Shown piece after piece: positions 11,066 through 21,637 of a DNA stretch of 64,000 nucleotides. Origin of the DNA: Liriodendron chinense (taxonomy: Eukaryota; Streptophyta; Magnoliopsida; Magnoliales; Magnoliaceae); the NCBI GenBank assembly GCA_003013855.2, contig PVNU02000875.1, positions 124,001-188,000 on the forward strand, written 5' to 3'. How positions within the stretch are numbered: the first letter of the stretch is position 1; each line of letters begins with the position of its first letter. The translations under genes were made by a program, and so were the position numbers. The notes beneath the pieces are model-generated. The model saw nothing but the letters and a program-made list of their open reading frames with translations. It did not search any database and was not told the DNA's origin.

Positions 11066-11470
11066 CGTGTAAGCCAAAATTCTCAAGTGGACTCCACAAA
11101 AGAAAACAGTGGGGACAGGAACGCTGAGCGTTGAAACCTTCCTAGGGCCCACCATGATTTTTATTTGAGATCCAACCTGTTCATAAGTTCACACAGACAT
11201 GGAAGAAGGGAAAATTTAAATATCAGCTTGATCGAAAACTCCTATGGCCCCAAGAAGTTTTTAATGGTAAGAGATCAATCCCCGTTGTTTTCTTTGGTGA
11301 GGTCCACTGGAGCTTTGGATCTGCTTCATTCTTTGGTTCATGTCCTAAAATGATCTCTCCAAATGGATAGACGGTGTGGATACAAAACATACATCATGGT
11401 GGGGCCCACATAAGTTGGTGTAGGGAGGTAGCTACTCAACCTGTCAGTAGCTAATCCGCGTCCCTCGTGT
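11066..11470. repeat. Foldback copy J
   Basis: Left arm worn; core CACACAGACATGGAAGAAGG and TATCAGCTTGATCGAAAACT are clear. The right arm runs TGGATAGACGGTGTGGATAC, CATACATCATGGTGGGGCCC and ends at GTAGCTAATCCGCGTCCC, the inverse of the GGGACGCGGATTA family start. Confidence 0.75.
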
Positions 11471-11965
11471 AAGTTAAAACTCTGTGGGGCCCACCACATG
11501 TCTGTGTAACATTCAAAACTCAGTAGGCCATGCCACAAGAATTGCTGGGAATTGAACATCCACCATCAAAACTTCATTGGGGCCCATAGAAGTTTTGGAT
11601 CAGGAATGGATGGTATTTAAGGATGACCGTGGGCCTCAGGAAATTTTCAATGGTTGGTGTTTCCATTCCTATTGTTTTCTATGGTGTGGCTTACTCGAAT
11701 TTTGGATCTCCCAAAAATGATGGAAGGATCGGATGTCAGGTGGACATCATGGTGGTCCTCACAGAGTTTTCGGCTGCACAGCCATGTGACAAGGATTGAT
11801 AGGATGGATCTCACCTTGTAACCCGGTGTTAGGATCTGTGGCACCCACCATGACATTTGTGTTAGGATCTGAGCCCAAACACGATGGAGATCCCAAACTC
11901 AAGTTGGCCACACTTCACAAAATAGTGGGGATAGAAATGCCGACCATTGAAACCTTCTATGCAAG
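11471..11965. repeat. Foldback copies K (11480-11775) and L (11820-11965, partial)
   Basis: Copy K is a short variant with the CTGTGGGGCCCACCACATGT left arm, the GACATCATGGTGGTCCTCAC right arm and only a remnant of the core. L has only a left arm (GTGGCACCCACCATGACATT) cut off just before the boron-transporter fragment. Confidence 0.65.
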
Positions 11966-12014
11966 CATTTGTTGCAATTTTACTAATTGTTTGCTTCATG
12001 TGCTGAAACTGCAG

Positions 12015-12181
12015 GATCTAATGCAAGTTCCACCAGTTTACATCATTGCTATCATAATACCAGCTGTATAGCCTTTAGTTTTTCAATCACGGCATAGCTT
12101 CACAGCTGGCTCAATCGGAGGTAGTTCAATATGAAAAACTCGCCTGCTTATCAATATGACATTTTATTTCTTGGGTTCATG
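12015..12181 (+). pseudogene. BOR: Captured exon of a BOR-type boron transporter, part 1
   Basis: The exon follows acceptor AACTGCAG and ends at ATG before donor GTGTATG. It reads DLMQVPPVYIIAIIIPAV, then in another frame FFNHGIASQLAQSE, then FNMKNSPAYQYDILFLGFM. These are three consecutive segments of the plant boron transporter (SLC4-like) membrane domain: the PPLYI..FIPAV helix, FDHSVASQ and the NLRNPSAYHYD loop. A TAG and at least two frameshifts break it. The intact protein is an efflux borate transporter of the plasma membrane. The sense strand matches the other captured fragments in CACTA-1. Confidence 0.85.
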
Positions 12182-12284
12182 GTGTATGTCTGCTTTTGAA
12201 TATCGCCAATTCATTTATGTAAACTCCATCCTTGTATTTATTTTATCAATAGCTTAATTAGTTCTTTCAAAATCATGATTTCAG

Positions 12285-12395
12285 GTTCTGCTTTGCGGTT
12301 TGCTTGGAATTCCTCATTCGAATGGGGTCGTCCCACAATTTTCCCATGCACACTAAAACCCTTGCTGTTTTAGAAAGACAGCTTAACTGGAGGGT
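12285..12395 (+). pseudogene. BOR: Captured exon of a BOR-type boron transporter, part 2
   Basis: After acceptor TGATTTCAG the frame reads VLLCGLLGIPHSNGVVPQ, the LLCGLIGIPPSNGVIPQ signature of BOR proteins. After a 1-nt shift MHTKTLAVLERQL follows, matching the next conserved stretch. Intron phase is 0 on both sides of the 103-bp intron (12182-12284), so the two exons are colinear. Beyond about 12395 the similarity fades; the continuing open frame to 12498 I do not recognise. Confidence 0.87.
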
Positions 12396-12651
12396 TTCAA
12401 AAGATTTTGTTGCTGCATTGTTGATTGAAAGACTAATAAAGTTTCTTGCTGATGTAATCGGATATTTAAGATGTCCGCAGCTAGTTCGCAAGATGTAAGA
12501 AATTCAACATGTGATAAATGATGGATGTGTGAATTAGAAATGGTTAGTTTAGTTTATGTATTGAATTGGTTTGTATTGCTTCGATGCTATCAGGTGTAAG
12601 AAATTCAAAATGCAACAAATGCGTGCTGATTTTTTTTTATTTTTTAAACAT
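12396..12651. other. No recognised gene
   Basis: Short stretch between the boron-transporter remnant and the right subterminal array. A short open frame runs to 12498. GTAAGAAATTCAA occurs twice (12495 and 12596). Confidence 0.4.
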
Positions 12652-12955
12652 TAACGACGGACCAGATCCGTCGACGATGTTATAAGAAAACTGACAGGTC
12701 CTAGTATTATCGACGGATTTGGTCCGTCGTTCTTTTTACAACGACGAATAGAATCAGTTGCTGGAACGATGATGGTTTTGGACGTTACGACGGATAAGAT
12801 CCGTCGTTTATTTAACGACGGACTATATTCGTCGTAATTTTCCGACGGATTTGGTCCGTCGTTTATGATTAACAACTTGCAAAAGAACGTGTGACCATGC
12901 GACGGACGAAGTCCGTCGTTAATCGTCATTAACGACGGACTTGGTCCGTCGTTTT
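12652..12955. repeat. Right subterminal palindrome array of CACTA-1
   Basis: Repeated ACGACGGA...TCCGTCGT units at about 12653, 12705, 12787, 12815, 12842, 12900 and 12932, the same motif as at the left end. It lies directly inside the right terminal inverted repeat. Confidence 0.88.
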
Positions 12956-12975
12956 TTTGCGATATTGGCGTAGTG

Positions 12976-14046
12976 CATGATCTGTGTAAACGATGACCTT
13001 GGATCCTATTAAGTAAGGCCTGAATTTGTCCAATGCAAAGATGACGGCTAGGAGCTCTTTCTCTGTAGTCGAGTAATTAACTTGGGCGGGATTCAAGGTC
13101 CTACTTGTGTAGTAGATAACATGGGGCTTCTTATCCTTCTTTTGGCCTAACACCGCCCCAATAGCATAATCGCTCGCGTTGCACATCAACTCAAAAGGTA
13201 TGGACCAATCCGGTGGTTGCATAATAAGAGCGGTTGTCAACATGTCTTTTAGCTTTGAAAAAGCTAATTGACATTCGGCACTCCACTCAAATTGGTTCTC
13301 CTTTTGTAGAAGGTTACATAAAGGCCTTGAGATATGGCTAAAATCCTTTATGAATCTTTTATAGAAACCGACGTGTCCAAGGAAGGACCGCACATCGTGT
13401 ATGCTTTTGGGTGGTGGTAGATTGGAAATAATGTCAATTTTTGCCCGGTCTACCTCTATTCCATTGGACGAGATGATATGTCCAAGGACTATTCTTCTTT
13501 GTACCATGAAATAACACTTTTCTCAGTTTAAAACTAGGTTCTTCTCCTCACACCTCATTAAGACCAACTTCAAGTGATTGAGGCACTCATCAAAAGTACA
13601 ACCAAAAATAGAAAAATCATCCATGAACACCTCAAGAAATTCACCCACCATGTCCGAGAAAATACTCAACATGCATCGTTGGAATGTGGAAGGTGCATTA
13701 CATAGCCCGAATGGCATTCTTCGATATGTGAAGGTTCCAAACGGGCATGTAACAGTGGTTTTCTCTTGGTCCTCTGGGGCTATCTCAATTTGGTTGTATC
13801 CGGAATAACCATCTAGGAAGCAATAATAGGAATGACCCGTTAACCTCTCCAAAATTTGATCCATGAATGGGAGAGGGAAGTGGTCTTTCCAAGTGACCGT
13901 GTTAAGCTTCCGATAATCAATGCACATATGCCAACCAGTGGTTACGCTAGTTGGTATAAGCTCGTTGTTAGCGTTTTCCACGATGGTAATACCGAATTTC
14001 TTGGGGACAACTTGGGTAGGACTCACCCATTGGCTATCCGAGATGG
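12976..14046 (-). pseudogene. Gypsy reverse transcriptase and start of RNase H
   Basis: RT copies element RNA into DNA. Conserved blocks in order are FPLPFMDQILERL, FLDGYSGYNQI, TFTYRRMPFGLCNAPSTFQR and the active site VFMDDFSIFG. Next come HIISSNGIEVD, the thumb SFLGHVGFYKRFIKDFS, and the RNase H start with CNASDYAIGAVLGQ and ending at TDHA. A TGA at about 13522 (likely from TGG) interrupts it after LVLN, and a frameshift at about 14045 separates it from the upstream linker. The frame runs into the CACTA insertion at 12976. Confidence 0.95.
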
Positions 14047-15101
14047 GTAGATGATACCCACATTTAGTAGCTTTAGCACCTCGACTTTGACAACCTCCAT
14101 CATGTTTGGATTCAGCCTTCTTTGAGGTTGTCTAGCTATTTTTGTATTTTCTTCCAGGTGTATACGGTGAGTACAAACCAAAGAATCTATCCCCTTGAGA
14201 TCCGCTATTGTCCAACCTATGGCTCCCTTATGTTTTTTTAGTAGCTCAATTAATTTGAGCTCTTGGTCTTTTCTTAGGTGAGAGGCAATGACAACTGGGA
14301 AGGTTTCCTCTTGACCCAAATATACATATTTAAGCTCGGATGGCAATGGTTTAAGGTCAAGCTTCGGTGGTTTGATGTTAGACGGTAGAGGCCTTAATGT
14401 GGTTGGCGGCAATTTTTCAAAGTGGGGACTCCACCGGCTAGTACCAACTACAGGTCTCTCTATATTCAATGCTTGCATAATTTCACTAATTATGAGGTCT
14501 TTGGAATCCACAAAATGTGCCAAGCATGTCTCCAAGCTTTCTAGTGGTTCCAGTTGGAGGAGTTCTTCTTCTTCAAAAGATTCGAGCATGTTTGCCTTGA
14601 AGAACTCGTCATCATCAACATCCCTATGTCTTTTGCCCAAGTGGAACACATTCACCTTTAATGTCATGTTCCCAAAGGATAATTGCATCACCCCATTCCG
14701 GCAATTGATGATTGTGTTTGATGTAGCAAGGAATGGGCGGCCTAAGATCACCGGTATTTGAGTGCTAGCATCTAAAACCGGTTGTGTGTCCAAGACAATA
14801 AAATCTACCGGGTAGTAGAATTTGTCAACTTGGACTAGAACATCCTCAACTATCCCCCTCGGTACACGGATGGATCTATCAGCAAGTTGCAATATGGTTT
14901 TGGTGGGTTTTAATTCACCAAGACCCAATTGCTCATATACCGAGTATGGGATCAAGTTAACGCTTACCCCCAAATCTAACAATGCACGCTTAATCCGGTA
15001 GTCTCCAATGATATATGAGATTGTGGGACTACCGAGATCTTTGAATTTTGGGGGGTCTTTTGAGTGAGAATGGCACTCACTTGCTCATTTAAGAAGGCCT
15101 T
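14047..15101 (-). pseudogene. Gypsy aspartic protease and linker to RT
   Basis: The protease, which would process the polyprotein, has the active-site stretch LDLGVSVNLIPYSVYEQLGL, where plant gypsy elements usually show DLGA. The second conserved region is VILGRPFLATSNTIINCRNG. A charged linker leads to the RT start (IARQPQRRLNPNM). At the upstream side the frame changes near 14985, so the join to gag is broken. Confidence 0.88.
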
Positions 15102-16855
15102 TTACTGCACGTTATATTTGCGTTTAGTTGTGCATAGGTCCTTTAAAAACTTGGCATAAGAGGGGATTTGTTTGATGGCATCAAGCAAAGGAATGTTTAT
15201 CTTGACTTGTCTGAAAATCTCTAGAATATCATGAGAGTTTGGAAGAGATTTTGGGGCAAGTAATCTCAAAGGGAATGGTGCTACGGGCTTATAGATGCGT
15301 TCCTTCTCTTGTGGAGCTAAGTTGGATCCGTCCTCATCCTCAGAATTTACCGGATCATTAGGCTTGTCGGCCTTCACCGGAATAGATTTGTCGATTTGTT
15401 TACCACTTCTAAGAGTGGTGACAGATTTGGCTTGCTCCATATGTTGGTTGAAGGGATCAGGAATGCTTACTTAATGTACTTATTTTGGATTGGGCTGAGG
15501 TTGGGCCGGAAAGGTCACTTCCCTAGCATTCAAGCATCCCTTAATCTCATCAACCGAGACTTTAAGCTCTTGGAACATTTGCTGATTCGTTTGATTAATT
15601 TGCGTTTGCCATTGTATAAACGCTTTCAAGGTATCCTCCATTGAGAATTGAGGTGGGGCCATATTTTGCATGGGTGGCCCTCCTTGAGAGTTGGTAGGAT
15701 TGCCCGTGGGATCATTCTTCCAACTGAAATTTGGGTGGTTCTTCTAACTAGTATTGTACGTATTACCCACCGGTCCGTTGAAAGGCCGTTGATATCTATA
15801 TGTGGCATTTGCATGTTCATGTAACACCTCTTAAAATGCAGGAATTGTAGGACAATTTTGCGTAGCGTGTAAATTGGTGAGACAAATCCAACATATGGTC
15901 TCAATAGCTTCATTGGACTTTGGAACTCCACTCTTATTAAGTTCCATGGCCTCGATCTTCCTTGTGAGGTTAGCTATCCTTGCATTCACGTCGTCTTCCT
16001 CCTTGAGGATATAGATCCCTCCTTTCTCTTTCTCTTGAGTAGGCTTGGGGTTATTGGTTTATCCAAGGTATCTCAAGATTGGGCATTCTCGGCCAACATA
16101 TCCAAATAACTCCAAGCTTCATCTGAATTTTTGCTCATGAACTCGCCATTGCACATCATCTCTACAAATTAGCGCATATCGGAACTTAATCCATCGTTGA
16201 AAAAGTTTATAATTCGCCAACTCTTATAGCCATGATGTGGGCAAGCAAGTAGGAGGTCCTTAAATCTCTCCCAACATTGGAAGAAAGATTCATCCTCTTT
16301 AGCCGAAAAATTCATTATGGCTCTTCGAAGGGTGTTCGTTTTATGAGCCGGGAAGAACTTTTTCAAGAATTCTCGGGTCATCTCATTCCATGACCCAATC
16401 GAATGTGGTCTAAGAGAGTGAAGCCAATTTTTGGCTCTTTCTTTCAATGAAAAGGGAAAGAGTTTAAGCTTAATGGTATCTTCAGAGACGTTGGTTTATT
16501 GCAAAGTAGCCACCACTTCTTCAAATTCCTTTAGGTGCAAATATAGGCTGTTAGAGTCTAGCCCATGGAACTTTGGTATGAGTTGAATTACACCCTATTT
16601 TATGTCAATGTTTCCCCCGTTTGGTGGTAGAACCACGCAAGAGGGTGTAGTTGCACGGGCTGGTTGTAGGTAGTTTCGTAGTGATCTCATTGGAGGATCT
16701 CTTGATTTGCGTTTGTAGTTAGAGTAGGAGGGGGAGGATTCCTTAAAGGTGTTTGATCCATACTCCCCAAGGACTCGTCTATGGACTGACAATGGTCCAA
16801 CTAAGCCACCTTCGGATTGGAGATGATTTGATTGGTCACATTCCCAACAGGACAT
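15102..16855 (-). pseudogene. Gypsy gag (broken)
   Basis: The gag capsid region includes the N-terminal motif RSLRNYLQPARATTPSCVV, a stop, then KERAKNWLHSLRPHSIGSW and EFLKKFFPAHKTNTLRRAI, the core Retrotrans_gag pattern. C-terminal parts at 15102-15931 contain CWICLTNLHATQNCP-like knuckle sequence and a Gln/Asn-rich linker (FIQWQTQINQTNQQMFQEL). Multiple stops and frameshifts are present, so no capsid protein can be made. Confidence 0.85.
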
Positions 16856-17084
16856 AAACCACTTAGCTAAAAACTAAGCTATTCCTAAATCCTAAAAATC
16901 TAAAATTAATCTGAAAATTGAAAAATCTGCAAAAAGCTAAGTTAGAGGAATATTACCCGATGTGCTTGAACTACAGAAGAAATCTTACAAAACAAACAAT
17001 TTTGATTAGTTCTAAGGAATCAGAAAAACCCTATCTAATTCTACTTCTACAGCCACTAAAATAATTTGAAAACCGTTATCTAAA
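16856..17084 (-). other. Gypsy untranslated leader
   Basis: AT-rich segment between the primer-binding site and gag of the minus-strand element, with no reading frame of note. Confidence 0.7.
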
Positions 17085-17103
17085 ATCCCTGGCAACGGCA
17101 CCA
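17085..17103 (-). other. Primer-binding site of the gypsy element
   Basis: On the minus strand this reads TGGTGCCGTTGCCAGGGA, matching the TGGCGCCGTTGCCGGGGA site typical of Athila-type elements with two differences. It lies immediately inside the LTR. Confidence 0.8.
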
Positions 17104-17907
17104 AAAACTTATTCGCTCGCCTCAACTGTAAGGCTACGATGTAGTAATAAAACTCGGTAAGATCGAGGTCGATCCACAAGGAATTGGAGAACAAGTTCCA
17201 AACTATTCCAGAAACTCAATTTGCAATAAATAAGAGATTCAATTGGAACAATTATGCTAAAACAAAAACTTAGTGAAAAACAATAATTTAAGGTACTAAG
17301 GCATTCAAGGATCCACTTGTAGCAATCCCATGTCAATCCAATCAATCCAAGCAAGATACACAACTAGATGTGAAGTCCTTTCTCTCACCTAGTTGGAAAA
17401 TAAAACATTAAACACATTCAATCCCACTCAAGTTGAACTTCCAAGTTCTAGTCCCATTCACCAATGTAGAATTCGAAATCATAGCCTTCGGAGTAACAGC
17501 CATGCCTATGGACAATGGCCTGCTCAAGGATTACTATAATTCGAATCTAAATAAGCACAACATGATAATCTCAGAGAATTGCAAGGAATCCATGTCCGGA
17601 GCACATGAAATCTCATAAAACATCTAAAACTATCAACTTTGGGAACTAAAATATGCAAAAATCCAAACTTGAAGTAAAATTACTTGAACTGAACTGAACT
17701 AAACATGAAATCGGCTACAAGCTTCACCTCTCAGCCTTAGCTGAGAGATTCTAGCCGAGCATTGTCATAGTAAAACTAAAACTCATGAAAGAACTAGAAA
17801 ACATAGAAAAATCAGAGTTTGGAGGGTTGTAGACGCTCCACGACGGCTTCCTTCCTCTCCCACGACATCCCTTAGCTTCTATGATGCCCTAGGAAGAGCC
17901 CCTAGGT

Positions 17908-17921
17908 GTCCTTTTATAGTG
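17908..17921 (-). promoter_or_regulatory. TATA box in gypsy LTR
   Basis: On the minus strand ACTATAAAAGGACACC lies within the LTR, downstream of a GC-rich palindrome array, a reasonable position for the element promoter. Confidence 0.55.
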
Positions 17922-18024
17922 TGGACGCTTGGTTGTGTCGGAAACATCTAGAAACTGTGTAAGGTTACGCACTGCGCAGAAGAAATCGGAGTCCCGATTT
18001 AGAAAGGACACTGTTTTCACATGG

Positions 18025-18222
18025 CCTGGGCTGGCCGACCGATCACGACCGGTCGGACCTTTCTTGGATTCAGTCTAGTAAGCTCAATGTGGAGGGCGAC
18101 CTGCTGGCCAACCGGTCAAGACCGGTCGGACCCCTCTGGTACTTCTGTCCAGCGTCCAGGAAAGGATGGGCGACCGGTCAAGACCGGTCGGACTGCTTTG
18201 GCCGACCAGTCACGACCGGTCA
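18025..18222. repeat. Four-copy GACCGGTC palindrome array in gypsy LTR
   Basis: Four imperfect copies of a unit like GACCGGTCAAGACCGGTCGG lie at about 18033, 18108, 18172 and 18202, in the U3 part of the LTR. Each unit contains the palindrome ACCGGT once or twice. Confidence 0.85.
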
Positions 18223-18449
18223 AGCTGTTATTCTTCTTCTTTTTCTTCCTTTCTTTCTTCTACTTTCTTTGGTCCTTCTTCAACCTTCACCCAATGGCTT
18301 CAAATGGCTCTTTTTAGTCTCCAATTGGGTGAAGTCCACACTCATTCCTACAATCACAAAACATACATTAGATGGTCTTTTTAAACATGAAAACCGTGCA
18401 TATAGTGTGATGGAGTGGGCTATACAATGTATAAATTGGAGGTTCAACA

Positions 18450-20170
18450 ATGTATGACATGTTTGATACTAAATTTTTACTAGAATATTGTAATTTGTGT
18501 GATGATGATCCTTATTTGTGTGGTCCAGCAAGTGGAACTCACTCATAATGTACGTATCTTACCTATACCATTTCCAGCATGTGGGCCCCTCTTGCCTTCG
18601 ACACTTTTTCTTTCCTTTATATTTTCTATTTGGTGATATTTCCTTAAGTATGTTGTACGTATCTTACCTATACCATTTCCAGCATGTGGGCCCCTCTTGC
18701 CTTTGAAACTTTTTCTTTTCTTTATATTTTCTATTTCGTGATATTTCCTTAAGTATGTTGTTGAAATTTTCTAAGTACTAGACTATGTTGCAAGTAGGCC
18801 TGTTTGCCACCTTATGGTGGGCCCCATGATCTGTATCTAAGGATCTCACAATGGGATATGTCTATTATACATGTTAGTGTATGGTAATGTCCTACTACTT
18901 CATTGGAAATAACCCTCATGCGTTGGTGAAGTGGAGCCAAAGTTGGGACAAACCCGTTGCCAAAAACTGCGAGTCTGAATTTTGTGTCTCGAACCAACTT
19001 TGGATCTCCGTGGTGAGCTCCATGTATGAGATATATTGGGGCCACTAAGATGAATTTCTAATCTACATAGGTGTGTAGAGAAATGATACTTTAGTTGGAC
19101 CAATGTAGGCCTTAGGTGATCTTTCGTCTGACTCCAAATTGGGGCTAGGCAGAGTTGTGCAGAAATTTCAGATGGGCTATGTTGGGCCATGTGCCACAAA
19201 TTGTACACATGTAATCAGAGGGTTCTACCTTATGGTTTTTTATGACCAAATATGGGAATACCAGGGACACTTGACGGTATGTCGAAATATGGCCCCATGT
19301 GTCTGTGGCAACCTCCTAAAGTTGGACAAATGTGAGCCCCACATGATCGCAAGCTAGGCCCCAAGACGGCCCAAAACTTGTGTTATACCAAAACTTAAGA
19401 CTATTTGGGTTGAACTTGGCATGGACCCATTTTCACGGGCCTTACCCTTGCTCATGTGGCCCGTATTATATGTCGTGTGAACTTAATTTATACTATGATG
19501 ATGTGGGTCATATGGTGGACATCTTCATTGTCCATTTATTTATCTTAAGTTGACGTTATTTAGGTCCTTGGGCCTATATAAATGAATTAAAAGTAAGGCC
19601 CAAGTGAGACAAATACCAAGAGAGATAGTTGGGAGTGAGAAGTCCACCATAGTGACTTTGCTTGGACCCATTGGGTAGGCCCATTTCATAGCACGTGCCT
19701 TGCACATGACCATTAGTCAAGTAGACGACACCCATTGAGGCCATGTTGGATTATATGAGTTGTAGATTTGGGGCCTTTTATGTGATTTACTTATGCATGT
19801 GACTAGTAGGCCCAAAATGATGTGGAATGTGTATAATGTTGGCATGTTGATCCAATGTTTGAGATTGTACATGGTTTTATTTAATGGATAAGATGATGAT
19901 GACGATGATGATTGAATTGATGGTAGGTTGAATTTTTGGACAATTTAAGGTTGAATAGATTGCACTATTAATGCACACGAGTATTTCCTGCACTTGATTT
20001 CATCATCAAATATCCATACTTTGTGTGGATAGTTGACGTGGAATCAAACGCATGATCAATATTTCTGGAGAGATAAGGGGATATGCAGTCGTAGAAGTTG
20101 GACTGATATCTGATTGTTATGGTTGTGTACATTCTATAGGTACACATCATAGTTAAAGAGTTCGTATCCA
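18450..20170. other. Unassigned region with one tandem duplication
   Basis: No coding sequence recognised. At 18549-18761 a 106-bp unit starting GTACGTATCTTACCTATACC occurs twice in tandem with few changes. GTGGGCCCC phrases occur (18580, 18822) without a full foldback copy. The last 200 bp lead into the transposase-associated domain and may be its upstream region. Confidence 0.5.
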
Positions 20171-20578
20171 ATGGACAGGGAGTGGATTACTCTACGTTAC
20201 CCAGACCTACGTTTTATGGATGGTATTTTAACTTTTGTGACGTTCACATCAGAACACCTTCTTGGTAGAGAAACCATTCATTGCCCATGCACCAAATACA
20301 GATGTATACGTTTACCCTGCATAATTGACGATGTGAAGGTACATATGATGAAGTATAGATTCGATCCAACATATAGGGTGTGGAACATGCACGGTGAGCT
20401 TGTAACACCCAAGTATACCGAACGTGCTCCAAGTTCCCACCAGTACCCCAGTGTGGCAGACTTAAATGACATTGCCAATGCGGTTGTTAAAGACCTTGGT
20501 GGTAATAACCTAGACGAAGTTGTTCAGGATGAGCTTAATGTAGCTCCCGAAGTTGAAGACATTTTTGGGACGCTGTAG
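20171..20578 (+). pseudogene. CACTA transposase-associated domain (TNPD N-terminus)
   Basis: An open frame of 135 codons starting MDREWITLRYPDLRFMDGI. It has the hallmarks of the transposase-associated domain at the start of plant CACTA transposases: DREW at the start, FVTFTSE, IHCPCTKYRC with the paired cysteines, then VKVHMMKYRFDPTYRVWNMH followed by GE. The usual form is CPC.KC.N, here CPCTKYRC with a changed spacing. The catalytic transposase domain does not follow, so this is either exon 1 of a gutted element or a stand-alone remnant. Strand and position fit a CACTA whose right end may be the one at 34825. A diverged remnant with an intact frame. Confidence 0.72.
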
Positions 20579-20867
20579 GTAATGAGTTTGAAGCAAATCT
20601 ATGAGATGCAATGACTGAGTTGTATCCTGGTTGTCATGAATTCACCCTGTTGACTTTCATTGTACAACTTTTTAAATTAAAGGTGAACCATGGATGGAGT
20701 GAACAAAGCTTTACAGATCTCCTTCAACTACTCCAGAGTATGTTGCCATCTGGTAATAAGACAAGTAGTCCAATGGAATTCTAATATCTACCCCTCAAGT
20801 TTCTGGTCTCTTGCTTGCAAGAGCTGTGTTGTTCAGCCAACCAATCCAAATTTTGTTTGGCAGTTTT

Positions 20868-20990
20868 GCTAGTCAAGACAGTTGATTTCTGAAACACTCC
20901 ATACACGGCGTAGATGACTTGCATGATTATGAGGCCCGCCACAATCGCGAATTCCTCCAGGAATTCATTTCTAGGGAGGCCCAACATGTC
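20868..20990 (-). pseudogene. Possible captured N-terminus of a WAT1/EamA-type transporter
   Basis: The minus strand reads GLPRNEFLEEFAIVAGLIIM then QVIYAVYGVFQ, resembling the first transmembrane helix of plant WAT1-related (nodulin MtN21/EamA) proteins, which start with an EE(V/L)xIIGGLxxVQFVYAG pattern. Only this short piece is present, next to pyrimidine-rich sequence and a GRF fragment. An alternative is chance similarity of a short hydrophobic stretch. Confidence 0.35.
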
Positions 20991-21637
20991 TGATCGGGCG
21001 ATGGGAGCCACTCGATTTTGCCCGATAAGGGAGCTGTGTGGATGGGATGAGTGAATATGGTTGTGGAAGTTTTGCTGTTGTTTCCTCTCTCTCCTTCTCT
21101 CCCTCAACTACCATTCATGGCTTGGCACGACCTCTCTACCAGTCTCCTAAGGGATATGGGTCCCTTGGAATTAACGGTCCTTCTTTGTCCGTTGTTTTGG
21201 TTTGATTTTCAAGGCCGACTGTCTCTCTCTATATATACAAAACTGAAATAATAGAGGTTTGGATATTTGTTTTGGAACATTTGTGTGGTCTGTCACTTTC
21301 TTTTTTCATAATGATTTTATCTATCACTTCAATTGATGCCAATTAGGTATTTCTTGCTTAAAGGTTTTGGGTCGCTGGGCAAGATGTATGTTTCTCACCC
21401 TTGTACGGCTATTTTTCATGGGCCCCCCATGCCAATTGCTTCTAACCCGGAGTTCAGCTGACATGACCCAATGTAAGAATTTGGGTCCTGTTGCTTAACT
21501 ATCACTCCTCCACACCTCAGCTCACATTAGCATGCATCCCTTCTCCCTTCTCTCCCTCCCTCCTTCCCTTCTAAAAAAACCCATATCTTTTGTCCTCACT
21601 CCAATGCATTTCTAAGGTAGTGCAGCCTCTCTAAAAC

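Larger units (their letters stand above)
1076..12975. mobile_element. Non-autonomous CACTA (En/Spm) transposon, 11.9 kb, carrying host gene fragments
   Basis: The left end reads CACTCCGCCAAAACAGCG and the inverted right end CACTACGCCAATATCGCA, both followed by an A-run and ACGAC, so the termini are imperfect inverted repeats of about 28 bp. The 3-bp target duplication is CAT (1073-1075 and 12976-12978). Subterminal ACGACGGA/TCCGTCGT palindrome arrays flank both ends. No transposase is recognisable inside, so it presumably moved with enzyme supplied elsewhere. The interior holds an AT-rich tandem repeat, foldback repeats and exon fragments of at least three host genes. This makes it a Pack-CACTA-like element inserted in a gypsy RNase H gene. 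Confidence 0.93.
1..18449 (-). mobile_element. Athila-like Ty3/gypsy retrotransposon, 3' end beyond the window, split by a CACTA element
   Basis: Read on the minus strand the order is LTR (about 18449-17105), primer-binding site, gag, protease, RT, RNase H, then integrase running off the left edge. The FMDD form of the RT active-site box, the long LTR and a TGGTGCCGTTGCCAGGGA primer site (close to the site used by Athila-type elements) point to the Athila lineage. That lineage call is from family knowledge and is not a tree. The element is interrupted at 1076-12975 by a CACTA transposon. Several nonsense codons and frameshifts make it non-functional. The 3' LTR is outside the window. Confidence 0.9.
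17105..18449 (-). repeat. 5' LTR of the gypsy element
   Basis: The LTR begins on the minus strand with TGTTGAACCTCCAATTTATA (18449 downward) and reaches the primer site about 1.34 kb later. The exact inner border is uncertain because no clear terminal CA precedes the primer site. The partner LTR is outside the window, so borders are inferred. Confidence 0.6.

Noticed and set aside
12304..12498. A small gene starting MEFLIRMGSSHNF
   Set aside because: Its start is out of frame within the boron-transporter exon; only the MHTKTLAVLERQL part reflects real protein similarity.
14372..14761. 129-codon plus-strand frame
   Set aside because: Antisense shadow of the gypsy protease region.
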